Positions 43,184 through 51,839 of a stretch of DNA of 64,000 nt are shown in pieces. The position numbers were made by a program, and so were the translations under genes. The notes beneath the pieces are model-generated. The model was given only the letters and a program-made list of their open reading frames with translations. It searched no databases and had not been told where the DNA came from. The first letter of the stretch is position 1. Every line of letters starts with the position of its first letter. Source of the stretch: Fimbriimonadales bacterium (lineage in GTDB: Bacteria; Armatimonadota; Fimbriimonadia; Fimbriimonadales; ATM1); the NCBI GenBank assembly GCA_026129745.1, contig JAHCHL010000005.1:1-64000 (forward strand). The letters are read 5' to 3'.

Positions 43184-44257
43184 CTAACCTCCGATCTGAC
43201 TCATCCCGCGACCCATCACTTTCTGGCCTTCAGCGAGATAATGCCGCTCCGGCTTGTTCGCGACAACGTTCAAAAAGACGCTTCGAATCTCGTCATCGCT
43301 GGCCCCGTCTCGCAACGGCGTTCGCAAATCCACCTCACCGTCCGACATCAAACAAGGCCGCAACTGCCCATCCGCCGTCAAACGCAACCGATTGCAACGC
43401 TCGCACAAATCCCAACTGATTTGGCTGATGAACCCGACCGTCCCCTTCGCATTCGCAAGACGATACGTGTGCGCAGGACCATTCGTGGGGATCTCGAAAG
43501 AAGTCATCGGGCCTAACTCATGCTCAATGCGCTCCTTCGCGACGGAAAACGGAACGACCATCCGCCGCATCTGCGCGTCGCTCAGCATTCCGACATCCTC
43601 CTGAATCCTCAATCGAAACAGCTTCCTGTCTCCAGACAGCGCGCTCATGGCATCCATCGGGTCAGTCTCATCGAGATTCCACCTGATCGGCATCACTTCG
43701 ATGAACCGAACATGAACGTCTTCACGAAGCGTCCACCGCGCAAAATCCACGACTTCATCGTCGTTCACGCCTTTCATCAAAACGCAGTTGATCTTAATCG
43801 GATTCAGCCCGACCCGCATAGCTTCCTCGATTCCATCCATGACTCGCCGCAGCGAACCTCTCCGAGCGATCTCGACGAACTTGTCCTCACGCAAAGTGTC
43901 CAAGCTGATATTGACTCGGTCGAGCCCCGCAGCCTTTAGTTCCGCAGCCTTCTCACCCAGCAAATGCGCATTCGTCGTGCAAGATAGGTCGCTGATCGCC
44001 GGATGCTTTCGGATGTTTGCGACAAGCATTGACAAATCTTTGCGAATCAAAGGCTCCCCCCCCGTTAGCCTGACCTTCGTCATGCCTAAATCCGCCGCAA
44101 TGTGAATCAAACGCGACATCTCTTCGAAAGTCAGTAGCTCATCTTTAGGAGAAACCGGATAGCCGTCTTCAGGCATACAATACACGCAACGAAAATTGCA
44201 ACGATCCGTAACGCTCACCCGCAAGTAATCGATCGTGCGACCGAAACTATCCTTCAC
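43184..44257 (-). CDS. moaA: GTP 3',8-cyclase MoaA
   Basis: A 357-residue radical SAM enzyme. The N-terminal cluster motif is CNFRCVYC (Cys20, 24, 27). The second cluster site is CERCNRLRL with RPCL (about 285-300), which binds GTP. The protein ends SQIGG with the conserved terminal Gly-Gly. With MoaC it makes cyclic pyranopterin, the first step of molybdenum cofactor synthesis. It overlaps the upstream gene by 11 bases. A run of eight G encodes GGEPL. Confidence 0.95.
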   Translation of the reverse strand: MKDSFGRTIDYLRVSVTDRCNFRCVYCMPEDGYPVSPKDELLTFEEMSRLIHIAADLGMTKVRLTGGEPLIRKDLSMLVANIRKHPAISDLSCTTNAHLLGEKAAELKAAGLDRVNISLDTLREDKFVEIARRGSLRRVMDGIEEAMRVGLNPIKINCVLMKGVNDDEVVDFARWTLREDVHVRFIEVMPIRWNLDETDPMDAMSALSGDRKLFRLRIQEDVGMLSDAQMRRMVVPFSVAKERIEHELGPMTSFEIPTNGPAHTYRLANAKGTVGFISQISWDLCERCNRLRLTADGQLRPCLMSDGEVDLRTPLRDGASDDEIRSVFLNVVANKPERHYLAEGQKVMGRGMSQIGG

Positions 44258-44573
44258 CCATCATCTCCTTAAGAATCTGCGGAAGCTTGTGAGCGATTTC
44301 GCTGTTTGTAACGACCCGATCGCAACCCGCCTCCTTGCCCAAATCGAGCAGCTCCTTCTCTTTGTGACCTGCGTGCGCCAAAACCTTCATGCCTTTCTCT
44401 TTCAACGACTCGATTTCTACCGGAGTTCGTTCACCGAGGTTTATGATCGCGATCATCGCATCAGTCTGCGACGGAACCGTGCTGCGAACCTCCGCTTCGA
44501 TTCCGGATGCCGAAAGGGTTCGCGCGACCTTCGTCGACCACAGCAAATTGCCCTCAAGAATAAGAACCTTCAT
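44247..44573 (-). CDS. small Rossmann-like protein upstream of moaA
   Basis: A 108-residue protein reading like a response-regulator or DsrE-type fold: MKVLILEGNLLWSTKVARTL at the start, alternating strands and helices, KVLAHAGHKEKELLDLG. It has no obvious conserved phosphoacceptor Asp. It is coupled to the membrane peptide upstream by ATGA and overlaps moaA by 11 bases, so it could be a regulator or accessory protein of molybdopterin synthesis; that is inference. Confidence 0.55.
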   Translation of the reverse strand: MKVLILEGNLLWSTKVARTLSASGIEAEVRSTVPSQTDAMIAIINLGERTPVEIESLKEKGMKVLAHAGHKEKELLDLGKEAGCDRVVTNSEIAHKLPQILKEMMGEG

Positions 44574-44764
44574 TGCCCCTTCGGCTCTGCGGCAGGCTCG
44601 CCCGGCAGCCTGTCGTCGTCGGCGTCGATTCTTGGAAGAAACTTCCCAGCGACCTTCGGAAGAACGTGGGGTCCAACCCACAAATAGCCCACGAGCAGGA
44701 GTAGGACTGGAATGATGACCCACTTCAAAACCTTCAACAGCAGCCGCTTTACACCCGGGGTCAC
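44570..44764 (-). CDS. small membrane protein (64 residues)
   Basis: A 64-residue protein with GTG start, one strong membrane helix (residues 11-28, VLKWVIIPVLLLLVGYLW) and an acidic C-terminal tail. TAGAAT lies 6 bases before the GTG. It overlaps the next gene by ATGA. No family is recognised. Confidence 0.5.
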   Translation of the reverse strand: MTPGVKRLLLKVLKWVIIPVLLLLVGYLWVGPHVLPKVAGKFLPRIDADDDRLPGEPAAEPKGQ

Positions 44765-44770
44765 AAGCCC

Positions 44771-44776
44771 ATTCTA
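44771..44776 (-). promoter_or_regulatory. leaderless-type -10 box (small membrane protein operon)
   Basis: TAGAAT on the minus strand, 6 bases before the GTG at 44764. A plus-strand CATAAT lies only 12 bases away on the other side. Confidence 0.4.
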
Positions 44777-44787
44777 CCGAGGCGGAG

Positions 44788-44793
44788 CATAAT
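44788..44793 (+). promoter_or_regulatory. leaderless-type -10 box (44802 gene)
   Basis: CATAAT on the plus strand with 8 bases to the ATG at 44802; no Shine-Dalgarno. Confidence 0.4.
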
Positions 44794-44801
44794 CGGCACT
44801 C

Positions 44802-46262
44802 ATGTCTGCCGCCTCTTACGAGCAAGATGGGACGCTAGTCCTGGAAAACGCCTGGGTGCGGCTCATCGTGGACAAACGCACCGCTGCGATCCGGTCGCTG
44901 TATGACAAAAGAACGCAGGCCGAGGCGCTGTCGGAAAGGTGGCAACTGACGCTCGACGGCGAACCGATCTCCGGAATCTTTGCTGCCTCCGTCCTGCCGG
45001 CAGACGACGAACTGGCCGCAATTCTCATTTCAGGCATCGATGGCGCGAAGTCCTTGGGCTGGTCCATCCAAGCGGCACTCCTGCACATCTCGCCAAGCGT
45101 ATCGCTCTCGCTAACGCTTTTCAATCGGGGCGACGACCGAAGAACAGCGACCATCGATCTGCATCGGAATGAAGAAGACACTCAGAACGTCCTCGCCGCG
45201 TCCGATCCGCTCTCTCCGGTTGACCTGTTTCAACCGTCTTCGATTTCGATCCACCCCTACCAAACGATTCGGCTGCGTGCGAACATCAGTCCCAAATTCA
45301 TAAGTGGAGGGCGCACATTCGGATCGAAATCACTGATCGTTTCGTGTCATCAAGATTCGATGTCCATCGAAGCGCTGACTCACCTACCAAAATCCCGAAT
45401 CGTCCTCAAACTCGAAAACGGCGAAACCGTCGAAGCGAGTGCAGACCTGTCGCATGAGCGGCCCACGGCCATTGCCTACGACAAACTTTCGGCTAAACCC
45501 CGTTCGATTCGCATCGTCGATGCGCATGGCGCGTCCCTTTTTGAACGCGCAGACTTGGAAGGCGAACCCGATTCGAGCAAGCACACGTCTGCTCATCCTG
45601 CCGATGCATTGGAAACCATGAATTGGAATATGCAGGACTCGATAAATCAGAGCATCCTGCCGCACCTGAATCCAAAAGTCCGACAGGCTTTCCCAATGCT
45701 TGCGATCGATCCGAGACGCGCATCATGGGCGTACTTGCAGCTTGCGTTCGCAAGCATGACCGAGCAACGGTGGGCAGAAGCGGCCACGTTCGCAAACGAA
45801 TCGCTTGTTCACAACTCCGCAAACCCGATCGCGTGGTGGCTCAAACACACGGCTGTTTGGAAACTCGGCGAAGACGATCCGGACGCCCTCGTCAATGCGC
45901 ATTACTTGGCTCCGCATGAACCGCTCCTCAAAGCCGACGCATTTCTTCGAAACACCGAAGGAGGCGAAAAGCTCCTGGACGCCTGGGCCGATAATCCGAG
46001 TCCCTTCCGTGACGTCGCAAACTTCTTGATCCTTTGTGGTCTGTTCGAGGAACTGTATCTTTGGCTTACGGAAGCGACCAAACGAACGACCGACGCGATG
46101 CTTCAAGCTGAACTGGCCTGGGCTTACAAGCGTGTCGGCAAAGACATCGAAGCCGCAGCGGTTTTGAATGCTGTCGAATCCCAATCCAAGAGCCTCGAAC
46201 CCAATACAATGCCGGAGCGATTCATCGCCCAAGACCTCGGGCTGTGGATTCCTCCGCTATAA
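44802..46262 (+). CDS. TPR protein with DUF5107-like beta domain
   Basis: A 486-residue cytoplasmic protein. Residues 1-240 are beta-rich (VRLIVDKRTAAIRSLYDK, IHPYQTIRLRANI), like the beta-sandwich found in glycosidase-associated DUF5107 proteins, and 260-486 are TPR-like helices (ASWAYLQLAFASMTEQRWAEA). Neither a signal nor a membrane helix is visible. The family call is tentative. It is followed 8 bases later by a response regulator. Confidence 0.5.
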   Translation: MSAASYEQDGTLVLENAWVRLIVDKRTAAIRSLYDKRTQAEALSERWQLTLDGEPISGIFAASVLPADDELAAILISGIDGAKSLGWSIQAALLHISPSVSLSLTLFNRGDDRRTATIDLHRNEEDTQNVLAASDPLSPVDLFQPSSISIHPYQTIRLRANISPKFISGGRTFGSKSLIVSCHQDSMSIEALTHLPKSRIVLKLENGETVEASADLSHERPTAIAYDKLSAKPRSIRIVDAHGASLFERADLEGEPDSSKHTSAHPADALETMNWNMQDSINQSILPHLNPKVRQAFPMLAIDPRRASWAYLQLAFASMTEQRWAEAATFANESLVHNSANPIAWWLKHTAVWKLGEDDPDALVNAHYLAPHEPLLKADAFLRNTEGGEKLLDAWADNPSPFRDVANFLILCGLFEELYLWLTEATKRTTDAMLQAELAWAYKRVGKDIEAAAVLNAVESQSKSLEPNTMPERFIAQDLGLWIPPL

Positions 46263-46263
46263 T
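46258..46263 (+). promoter_or_regulatory. leaderless-type -10 box (response regulator)
   Basis: A perfect TATAAT, overlapping the stop region of the upstream gene and 7 bases before ATG 46271, the exact distance expected for transcription to start on the A of ATG. Confidence 0.5.
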
Positions 46264-46270
46264 CGCACCC

Positions 46271-46930
46271 ATGTCTGAAACGATCCGCGTCGTCGTCGCC
46301 GACGATGAAGAGATTTATAGGAAAGCGCTCGCGAAGATCCTCGGCCACGCACAAGGGATCGAACTCGTGGCGACCGGAAAGGACGGAGCCGAAGCGGTCG
46401 AGCTTTGCGTTCAGCACGACGCCGATGTTCTCCTTACCGATCTCGAAATGCCCACGATGGACGGAATCGAAGCGATTCGCAGGCTGGGCAAAAAGAAAAT
46501 GGACTGCGTTCCGGTCGTCCTTACGGCCCACGAAGAGAGCGAAAAAATCTTCGATGCGATTCGCGCAGGCGCGATGGGTTACTTGCTTAAGACCAGCAAC
46601 GCCAATGACATCGTCAGCGCAATCCGAAGAGCGAAGGACGGCGAATCGATCATGACTCCTTCCGTCGCAGCAAAGGTCATCGCCGACTTCAGAAAAATCG
46701 ACTCTGATCAGGACTTGCCGAACGAGCACCTCTACGACCTGACCGAACGCGAACTCGAAATCCTTGAACACATCGTCGAAGGACTTCAAAACAAAGACAT
46801 CGCGGGGAAACTGTTCCTCGCCGAGAAAACGGTCAAAAATCACGTGTCCAACATTCTCAAGAAGCTGCAAGTCAACAGCAGAACCGCCGCAGCGATGAAA
46901 GCGGTCAAAGAAAACATCGTCGATAGTTGA
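46271..46930 (+). CDS. NarL/FixJ-type response regulator
   Basis: A 219-residue two-domain regulator. Receiver: VVVADDEEIYRKAL with acidic pair at 11-12, phospho-Asp in LLTDLEMP (about 56), and the conserved Lys in YLLKTS. LuxR-type helix-turn-helix at about 150-215: LTERELEILEHIVEGLQNKDIA and KTVKNHVSNILKKL. No histidine kinase gene is near, so it is an orphan regulator in this window. Possible leaderless start. Confidence 0.93.
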   Translation: MSETIRVVVADDEEIYRKALAKILGHAQGIELVATGKDGAEAVELCVQHDADVLLTDLEMPTMDGIEAIRRLGKKKMDCVPVVLTAHEESEKIFDAIRAGAMGYLLKTSNANDIVSAIRRAKDGESIMTPSVAAKVIADFRKIDSDQDLPNEHLYDLTERELEILEHIVEGLQNKDIAGKLFLAEKTVKNHVSNILKKLQVNSRTAAAMKAVKENIVDS

Positions 46931-46931
46931 T

Positions 46932-47891
46932 ATGCGGATCGGTTTCTTGTCAGTCGCGCACATGCACGCCTATGGCTACGCTCCAGCCATAGTTGCACAC
47001 GACGGCGCAACGATCAGCGGTGTGTGGGACGAACCGGATCGAGCAGCGCAGTTCGCTGCGAGATTCGAGACGAAACAATTCGCGGATCCAAGCGAACTCC
47101 TTGCTGAATCCGACGCGGTGATCGTATGCAGCGAAAACAAGCGCCACGCAGAATTGATCGAATGGGCTGCCGGCGCAGGCAAGCACGTTCTCTGCGAAAA
47201 ACCGCTCGTCACCAACGCCGCAGAAGAAGATCGAGTGCGAAACGCAGTGGCCTCATCCGGAATCGTTCTCATGACCGCGTTCCCGTGCAGATACAGCCCA
47301 GCGTTTACAAGGCTCGTGGCGCGCGTGAGAAGCGGCGATATCGGCACCGTTCGAGCAGTGTGCTCCACAAATCACGGCATGTGCCCGTTCGGCTGGTTCG
47401 TCGACACGGAACTTTCAGGAGGGGGGGCGATGATGGATCACACAGTCCACGTCGCCGACCTCCTTCGCGTGCTCTTGCAGTCCGAACCAGTCGAAGTCTA
47501 TGCCCAAACAGGAACGAATATGCATGCCCAAGGTTTCGACGACGTCGCCATGCTCCAAATTAGATTCGCGAACGGTGTGTTTGCGTCACTCGACGCATCT
47601 TGGTCCAGGCCCAAAGGATACAAGACATGGGGAGACGTCACGATGAACGTTGTCGGCGATGCCGGCGTCATCGAAATGGACATGTTCGCACAGGCCTTCG
47701 ATGTCCACACCGACCGACATTGGCTCGCAGGCTACGGATCAGGTCTTGATGAACTTCTCATCGCCGACTTCATAAACGCCATCCCCCAAAACAAAGCCCC
47801 GATTTCGATGGAAGATGGCTTCGCGGCGAGCAAAGTGGCGATCGCAGGATATGAAAGTGCAAGAATAGGACAGCCGATTGCGGTCTCTTAG
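46932..47891 (+). CDS. Gfo/Idh/MocA-family oxidoreductase
   Basis: A 319-residue NAD(P)-dependent dehydrogenase-like protein. GFLSVAHMHAYGYAPAIVAHD begins the Rossmann fold, an EKPL (CEKPLVTNAA at about 90) contains the lysine of the EKP motif, and GGAMMDHTVHVADLLRVL (about 161-178) is the sugar-substrate segment. The N-terminal glycine motif is not the usual GxGxxG, so cofactor use may be altered. The sugar substrate is unknown. It follows the response regulator by one base. Confidence 0.85.
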   Translation: MRIGFLSVAHMHAYGYAPAIVAHDGATISGVWDEPDRAAQFAARFETKQFADPSELLAESDAVIVCSENKRHAELIEWAAGAGKHVLCEKPLVTNAAEEDRVRNAVASSGIVLMTAFPCRYSPAFTRLVARVRSGDIGTVRAVCSTNHGMCPFGWFVDTELSGGGAMMDHTVHVADLLRVLLQSEPVEVYAQTGTNMHAQGFDDVAMLQIRFANGVFASLDASWSRPKGYKTWGDVTMNVVGDAGVIEMDMFAQAFDVHTDRHWLAGYGSGLDELLIADFINAIPQNKAPISMEDGFAASKVAIAGYESARIGQPIAVS

Positions 47892-47897
47892 CCGTTC

Positions 47898-47903
47898 TAT
47901 ACT
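47898..47903 (+). promoter_or_regulatory. -10 box of the FHA gene
   Basis: TATACT 15 bases before ATG 47919, with GGAGTGAG (47905-47912) in between as ribosome site. Confidence 0.4.
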
Positions 47904-47918
47904 CGGAGTGAGCAAGCC

Positions 47919-48776
47919 ATGACCGACCCCAACAAGACGCAGATCATCGTGGAGGACCTCAACAAAACGCAGGCGATCTCTTCCGCGCCAAGCATCAACG
48001 CCACGCAAACGATCCAGCCGGTGCAGTGCCCAGTATGCAAATCGCCGAACCCACCAGGCGTCATTTACTGCGTCGAGTGCGGGCTCGTTCTCAGCAGCGC
48101 GCTTCCGGATGACGTCTTCGGCGCGCCAGCGGTCAGGCCGCCATGCTTCGTCGACGATGGGGGGCGCGAGCATTTCTTGCGCCCAGGCGCAAACCTCATA
48201 GGGCGCGAAGGCGACGTTCTCCTCGCAGATCCGCGAATCAGCAGAAAGCACGCTCAAGCCACACTCCAAGACGGAGTCATAACGCTCGTCGATCTCGGCA
48301 GCACCAACGGAACTTTCGTCAACGGTGAACAGTTGCAGCCGAACACTCCGCGGCAGCTCGCACAAGGCGACAAACTTTCATTCGGCGGACTCGAAGTCGT
48401 CATGAGTTTTCCCGGTGAGTCGCAAGCGACCCAAATCGCAGGCGGACGTAAAACACAAACGCTCGATGCCCCCCCCGCAATTGAGAAACCTGTCGCGTTC
48501 TTCGTCGGTGAAGGAAATGAGTTTCCGCTCAAATCAGGAACCAACTCGCTGGGAAGAAGACCCAACAACGACATCGTCATCGCCGATCCCTATGTCTCTG
48601 GCTCCCATGCGACCATCGAAATTGCCGACGACGGCGTCTACTTTACCGATATCGGCAGCACGAACGGAACAAACCTTAACGGCGCCCCCCTCCCGGCGAA
48701 CCAACGCACGAAAATAACCGCAGACGACGAAATCTCGATAGGCCAGATGAAATTCAAGCTGAGGATGGGCCAGTAA
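47919..48776 (+). CDS. two-FHA zinc-ribbon protein with repeated TQ motifs
   Basis: A 285-residue protein: N-terminal tail with three TQ motifs (NKTQII, NKTQAI, NATQTI; Thr 7, 17 and 29), a zinc ribbon (Cys37, 40, 51, 54), FHA domain 1 (about 83-165: LIGREGDVLLADPRISRKHA, GSTNGTFVNG) and, after a linker with two more TQ motifs (ATQIA, KTQTL), FHA domain 2 (about 200-280: SLGRRPNNDIVIADPYVSGSHA, GSTNGTNLNG). FHA domains bind phosphothreonine, and an aliphatic residue at +3 as in four of the five TQ sites suits some FHA. This suggests self- or partner binding after kinase action. It is in an operon with a PP2C phosphatase. Confidence 0.9.
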   Translation: MTDPNKTQIIVEDLNKTQAISSAPSINATQTIQPVQCPVCKSPNPPGVIYCVECGLVLSSALPDDVFGAPAVRPPCFVDDGGREHFLRPGANLIGREGDVLLADPRISRKHAQATLQDGVITLVDLGSTNGTFVNGEQLQPNTPRQLAQGDKLSFGGLEVVMSFPGESQATQIAGGRKTQTLDAPPAIEKPVAFFVGEGNEFPLKSGTNSLGRRPNNDIVIADPYVSGSHATIEIADDGVYFTDIGSTNGTNLNGAPLPANQRTKITADDEISIGQMKFKLRMGQ

Positions 48777-48778
48777 TC

Positions 48779-49600
48779 ATGGAAGACACGACCGCCGAAT
48801 TTTCAAAAGACGAACTCGCAACTGCCGATCACACGCTCACCCATCGCGTAAAAGTTTCGGTTGCATGCAAAACCGACCTCGGTCGAATCAGAGAAAACAA
48901 CGAAGACAAATTCGAATACTTCATCCCAGAAGACGAATCCACGCTTGCAGCCAGAGGAGCGGTCTTTGTTGTGTGCGACGGAATGGGCGGACACGCTGCC
49001 GGCCAAATCGCCAGTGAACTGACCGCGAAGACTTTCATTGACGTCTATCTCAACCACACGGCATCGTCGCCGCAGGACGCCGCTCGCGCAGCCGTCGCCG
49101 CAGCAAACCGCTACGTGCTCGACATCGGCCGGCAAATCCCAGGCCGATCAGGCATGGGAACGACGCTCAGCGCACTCATCGTCTGGGCCGATCGAGCCAT
49201 AACCGTGCAAGTCGGAGACTCTAGAATCTACCGCCTCCGTGACGGAATCCTCGAACAGCTCAGCGTCGATCACACGTTCGTCGAAGAGCAAGTGCGATTG
49301 GGTGCGATGTCGAGAGATGACGCCGAACAATCACCGTACGCGCATGTCCTAACGCGAGCAGTCGGAGTCGAAGAAAGCATAACGCCCGACGTCGAAGAGC
49401 GGGAACTCAAGGCCGGCGATGTGTTTCTGCTGTGCTCCGACGGCTTGACCAACCACGTCCAAGATGACGAAATCAGAATCCTGCTCGAATCGTCGCCCAG
49501 CACAGCGGTCTGGAAACTCGTCAACGCAGCGCTGATGGACGGCGGAAGAGACAACGTGACAGCGCTTGCCGTCCGAATTGACAGCATCGAGCCGGTCTAA
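48779..49600 (+). CDS. PP2C-family serine/threonine phosphatase
   Basis: A 273-residue metal-dependent phosphatase (Stp1/PrpC type). TDLGRIRENNEDKF begins the fold, VCDGMGGHAAG (about 60) binds the two metals, and GDSRIYRLRDG and CSDGLTNHVQDDEI complete the acidic site. It should reverse the kinase-dependent Thr phosphorylation of the FHA protein two bases upstream. The stop shares CTAA with the convergent prenyl synthase gene. Confidence 0.95.
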   Translation: MEDTTAEFSKDELATADHTLTHRVKVSVACKTDLGRIRENNEDKFEYFIPEDESTLAARGAVFVVCDGMGGHAAGQIASELTAKTFIDVYLNHTASSPQDAARAAVAAANRYVLDIGRQIPGRSGMGTTLSALIVWADRAITVQVGDSRIYRLRDGILEQLSVDHTFVEEQVRLGAMSRDDAEQSPYAHVLTRAVGVEESITPDVEERELKAGDVFLLCSDGLTNHVQDDEIRILLESSPSTAVWKLVNAALMDGGRDNVTALAVRIDSIEPV

Positions 49601-50514
49601 CGCACCCGCTCAACTGAATACCGCGCAAGCAGTCGCAGCCCGATTGCTCCATCGCCGAAGCTTTCCGCAACTTGAACGGCTTCGTCGGCAGCCGACTTCG
49701 CAAGAGCCATCGAACGCTCGATTCCCATCACCGATGGATAAGTGGCTTTGCATGCCTCCCTGTCTTTCCCCGCCGTCTTTCCCAAAGATTCCGAATCAGA
49801 TATCTCGTCGAGCACATCGTCAGTGATCTGAAACGCTAGCCCAATCCTCTCCCCTGCGCGCTTGCACCGATCGACATCCCCTTCGCTCCCCCCTCCAACG
49901 ATCGCGCCGATTTCGCAAGCCGCAGCGATCAGTGCCCCGGTCTTTCGTTGATGAATCCACTCGACAGACTCCAAGGTCACCTGTTTGCCATGCGATTCGA
50001 TATCGACGATCTGTCCACCAACCATCCCGTCGGTCCCAGAAGCAAACGCAAGCGCAGATATCGCCCGCGATTTCGCAGGGTCGCTGACATCGATTCCAGA
50101 CAAAGTCTGAAAGGCCAAAGAAAACAGCGCATCGCCGGCCAGAATCGCAACGGCTTCTCCAAACACGACATGGCAAGTGGGCTTACCGCGCCTCAAATCG
50201 TCATTATCCAGCGCAGGCAAGTCGTCGTGAATGAGCGAAAAGCAATGAACCATCTCGATCGCGCATGACGCCTCCAAAACCGCGTCGCTCGATCCGCCGC
50301 AAGCCTCCGCCGCCGCAATGCAAAGAATCGGACGGAAACGCTTGCCGCCGCCCAACGCCGAATAACGCATCGCGCGATGCAATGTGGCCGGTTCTTCACG
50401 TTCAGATGGCAACAGCTCGTTCAGCTTCGATTCCACAAGAGGTCGGCGTAAGTCCAGATAGGCCTTTAGGTCCACTTCGCCGAGTTTAGCGCGATGAGTT
50501 GGAACGTATCGCAC
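49597..50514 (-). CDS. ispA: polyprenyl synthase (farnesyl/geranylgeranyl diphosphate)
   Basis: A 305-residue (from GTG 50514) prenyltransferase. The first Asp-rich motif is DDLPALDNDD (about 101-110) and the second DDVLDE (about 238), and GGKRFRPIL is the isopentenyl-diphosphate site. The residues before the first motif (IEMVHCFSLIHDD) suggest a C15 or C20 product. A GTG at 50475 is an alternative start closer to most IspA proteins. Confidence 0.9.
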   Translation of the reverse strand: MRYVPTHRAKLGEVDLKAYLDLRRPLVESKLNELLPSEREEPATLHRAMRYSALGGGKRFRPILCIAAAEACGGSSDAVLEASCAIEMVHCFSLIHDDLPALDNDDLRRGKPTCHVVFGEAVAILAGDALFSLAFQTLSGIDVSDPAKSRAISALAFASGTDGMVGGQIVDIESHGKQVTLESVEWIHQRKTGALIAAACEIGAIVGGGSEGDVDRCKRAGERIGLAFQITDDVLDEISDSESLGKTAGKDREACKATYPSVMGIERSMALAKSAADEAVQVAESFGDGAIGLRLLARYSVERVR

Positions 50515-50533
50515 GGCAGACCCCTCTTTGGGT

Positions 50534-50539
50534 TATAGT
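50534..50539 (+). promoter_or_regulatory. -10-like box of the DUF1015 gene
   Basis: TATAGT 10 bases before ATG 50550, no Shine-Dalgarno. On the minus strand the same bases read partly as TATAAC in front of the prenyl synthase, so the two divergent genes may share this short region. Confidence 0.35.
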
Positions 50540-50549
50540 CACGACCAAT

Positions 50550-51839
50550 ATGGCGACGATTCGACCCTTTCTCGCCCAGCGATTCACCCCAGAAACCGGA
50601 CCCCTCGTGGACCTGGTCGCGCCACCTTACGACGTGATCTCACCAGAGGAACGAGAACGACTCGCTGTCAAGAGCAAGCACAACACGGTCTGGCTCACGC
50701 TTCCAGAACAGCTCCCCGACGACCGCAGCAAGTTCGTCAAGTACGCGCGCAGCGCGAGCAGACTCGCTGAGTGGCGCAGAGACGGTGTGCTACAAGTCGA
50801 TGAGCTGCCCGCATTCTATCGATACCGACAAACGTTCATCGATCCTGTTGAAAACAAAGAAAGAACGCGAACCTGCTTCATCACACTGCTGAAAACCGAA
50901 CCATACGAGAGCGGAGTCGTGCTGCCGCATGAGCAAACGTTTCCCAAGCACAAAGAAGACAGACTCCGCGTGCTCGAAGCGACGCGATCGCACTTAGAAT
51001 GCATCTACGGACTCTACCGAGACGACGCGAACGATGTCGCAACGGCGATCGACCAAGCGGAGTGGCTCCCGATTGCCGATTTCAAAACCGACGACGGTGT
51101 CCGCCACGAACTCTCGATGTGCATCGAAGAAAACGCGAATCGAAAAATCGCCGCCGCAATGGAACAAGAAAAAATCTGGATCGCAGACGGACATCACCGC
51201 TACGAAACCGCGCGCGCATTCAGGGAAATGGCGGGCGAAGCCTCCAGCCTCATCCCAGAAGACTTCATTCTCATCGGCCTATCGAGCATGAAAGACCCCG
51301 GACTCGCGCTACTCCCAACGCATCGAATTATCAACGGCAAATCTCTCGACCGAAACCAAGCAACGTCCGCGCTGCAGCGATTTTTCAATGTCCGTTCCGT
51401 CGGAAATCGAATGCTTGCCGAAGAAGTGCGCGCCCTCGCAGCGCCCGACACACGAGCATTCGGAATCGTGCTTCCTGGCGAAACAGGTTTGCTTGCGACG
51501 CTCGACAAACCGCAAGACGCGCTCAACTGGATCAAAGGCGACGGGTCGACGATGCTCAAACTGCTCGATGTGACCATCTTGCATGACGTGATCCTGGAGC
51601 AAATTTTTGAAATCAAAGGCCTCGACGCAATCGAATACACAAGAGACGCCGAAGAAGCAGTCGCCATCGTCGAAGCAACGACCGACAAATTCGCGATCAT
51701 CACAAACCCGCCATCAGTCGAAGACATGAGGCTCATCGCAGAAGGCGGCGAAAAGATGCCCCAGAAATCGACCTATTACTATCCCAAGCTACTCAGCGGC
51801 CTTGTCTTTTGGTCGATGTCCGATTTCGATATCAAGTGA
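50550..51839 (+). CDS. DUF1015 family protein
   Basis: A 429-residue cytoplasmic protein of the DUF1015 group: VAPPYDVISPEERERL at the start, LPHEQTFPKHKEDRL in the first third and IADGHHRYETARAF (about 225) in the middle are hallmarks. Function is unknown; some members are called SpoOJ/ParA/ParB-associated or HPr-related, without proof. ATG 50550 lacks a Shine-Dalgarno. The stop overlaps the next gene as GTGA. Confidence 0.8.
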   Translation: MATIRPFLAQRFTPETGPLVDLVAPPYDVISPEERERLAVKSKHNTVWLTLPEQLPDDRSKFVKYARSASRLAEWRRDGVLQVDELPAFYRYRQTFIDPVENKERTRTCFITLLKTEPYESGVVLPHEQTFPKHKEDRLRVLEATRSHLECIYGLYRDDANDVATAIDQAEWLPIADFKTDDGVRHELSMCIEENANRKIAAAMEQEKIWIADGHHRYETARAFREMAGEASSLIPEDFILIGLSSMKDPGLALLPTHRIINGKSLDRNQATSALQRFFNVRSVGNRMLAEEVRALAAPDTRAFGIVLPGETGLLATLDKPQDALNWIKGDGSTMLKLLDVTILHDVILEQIFEIKGLDAIEYTRDAEEAVAIVEATTDKFAIITNPPSVEDMRLIAEGGEKMPQKSTYYYPKLLSGLVFWSMSDFDIK

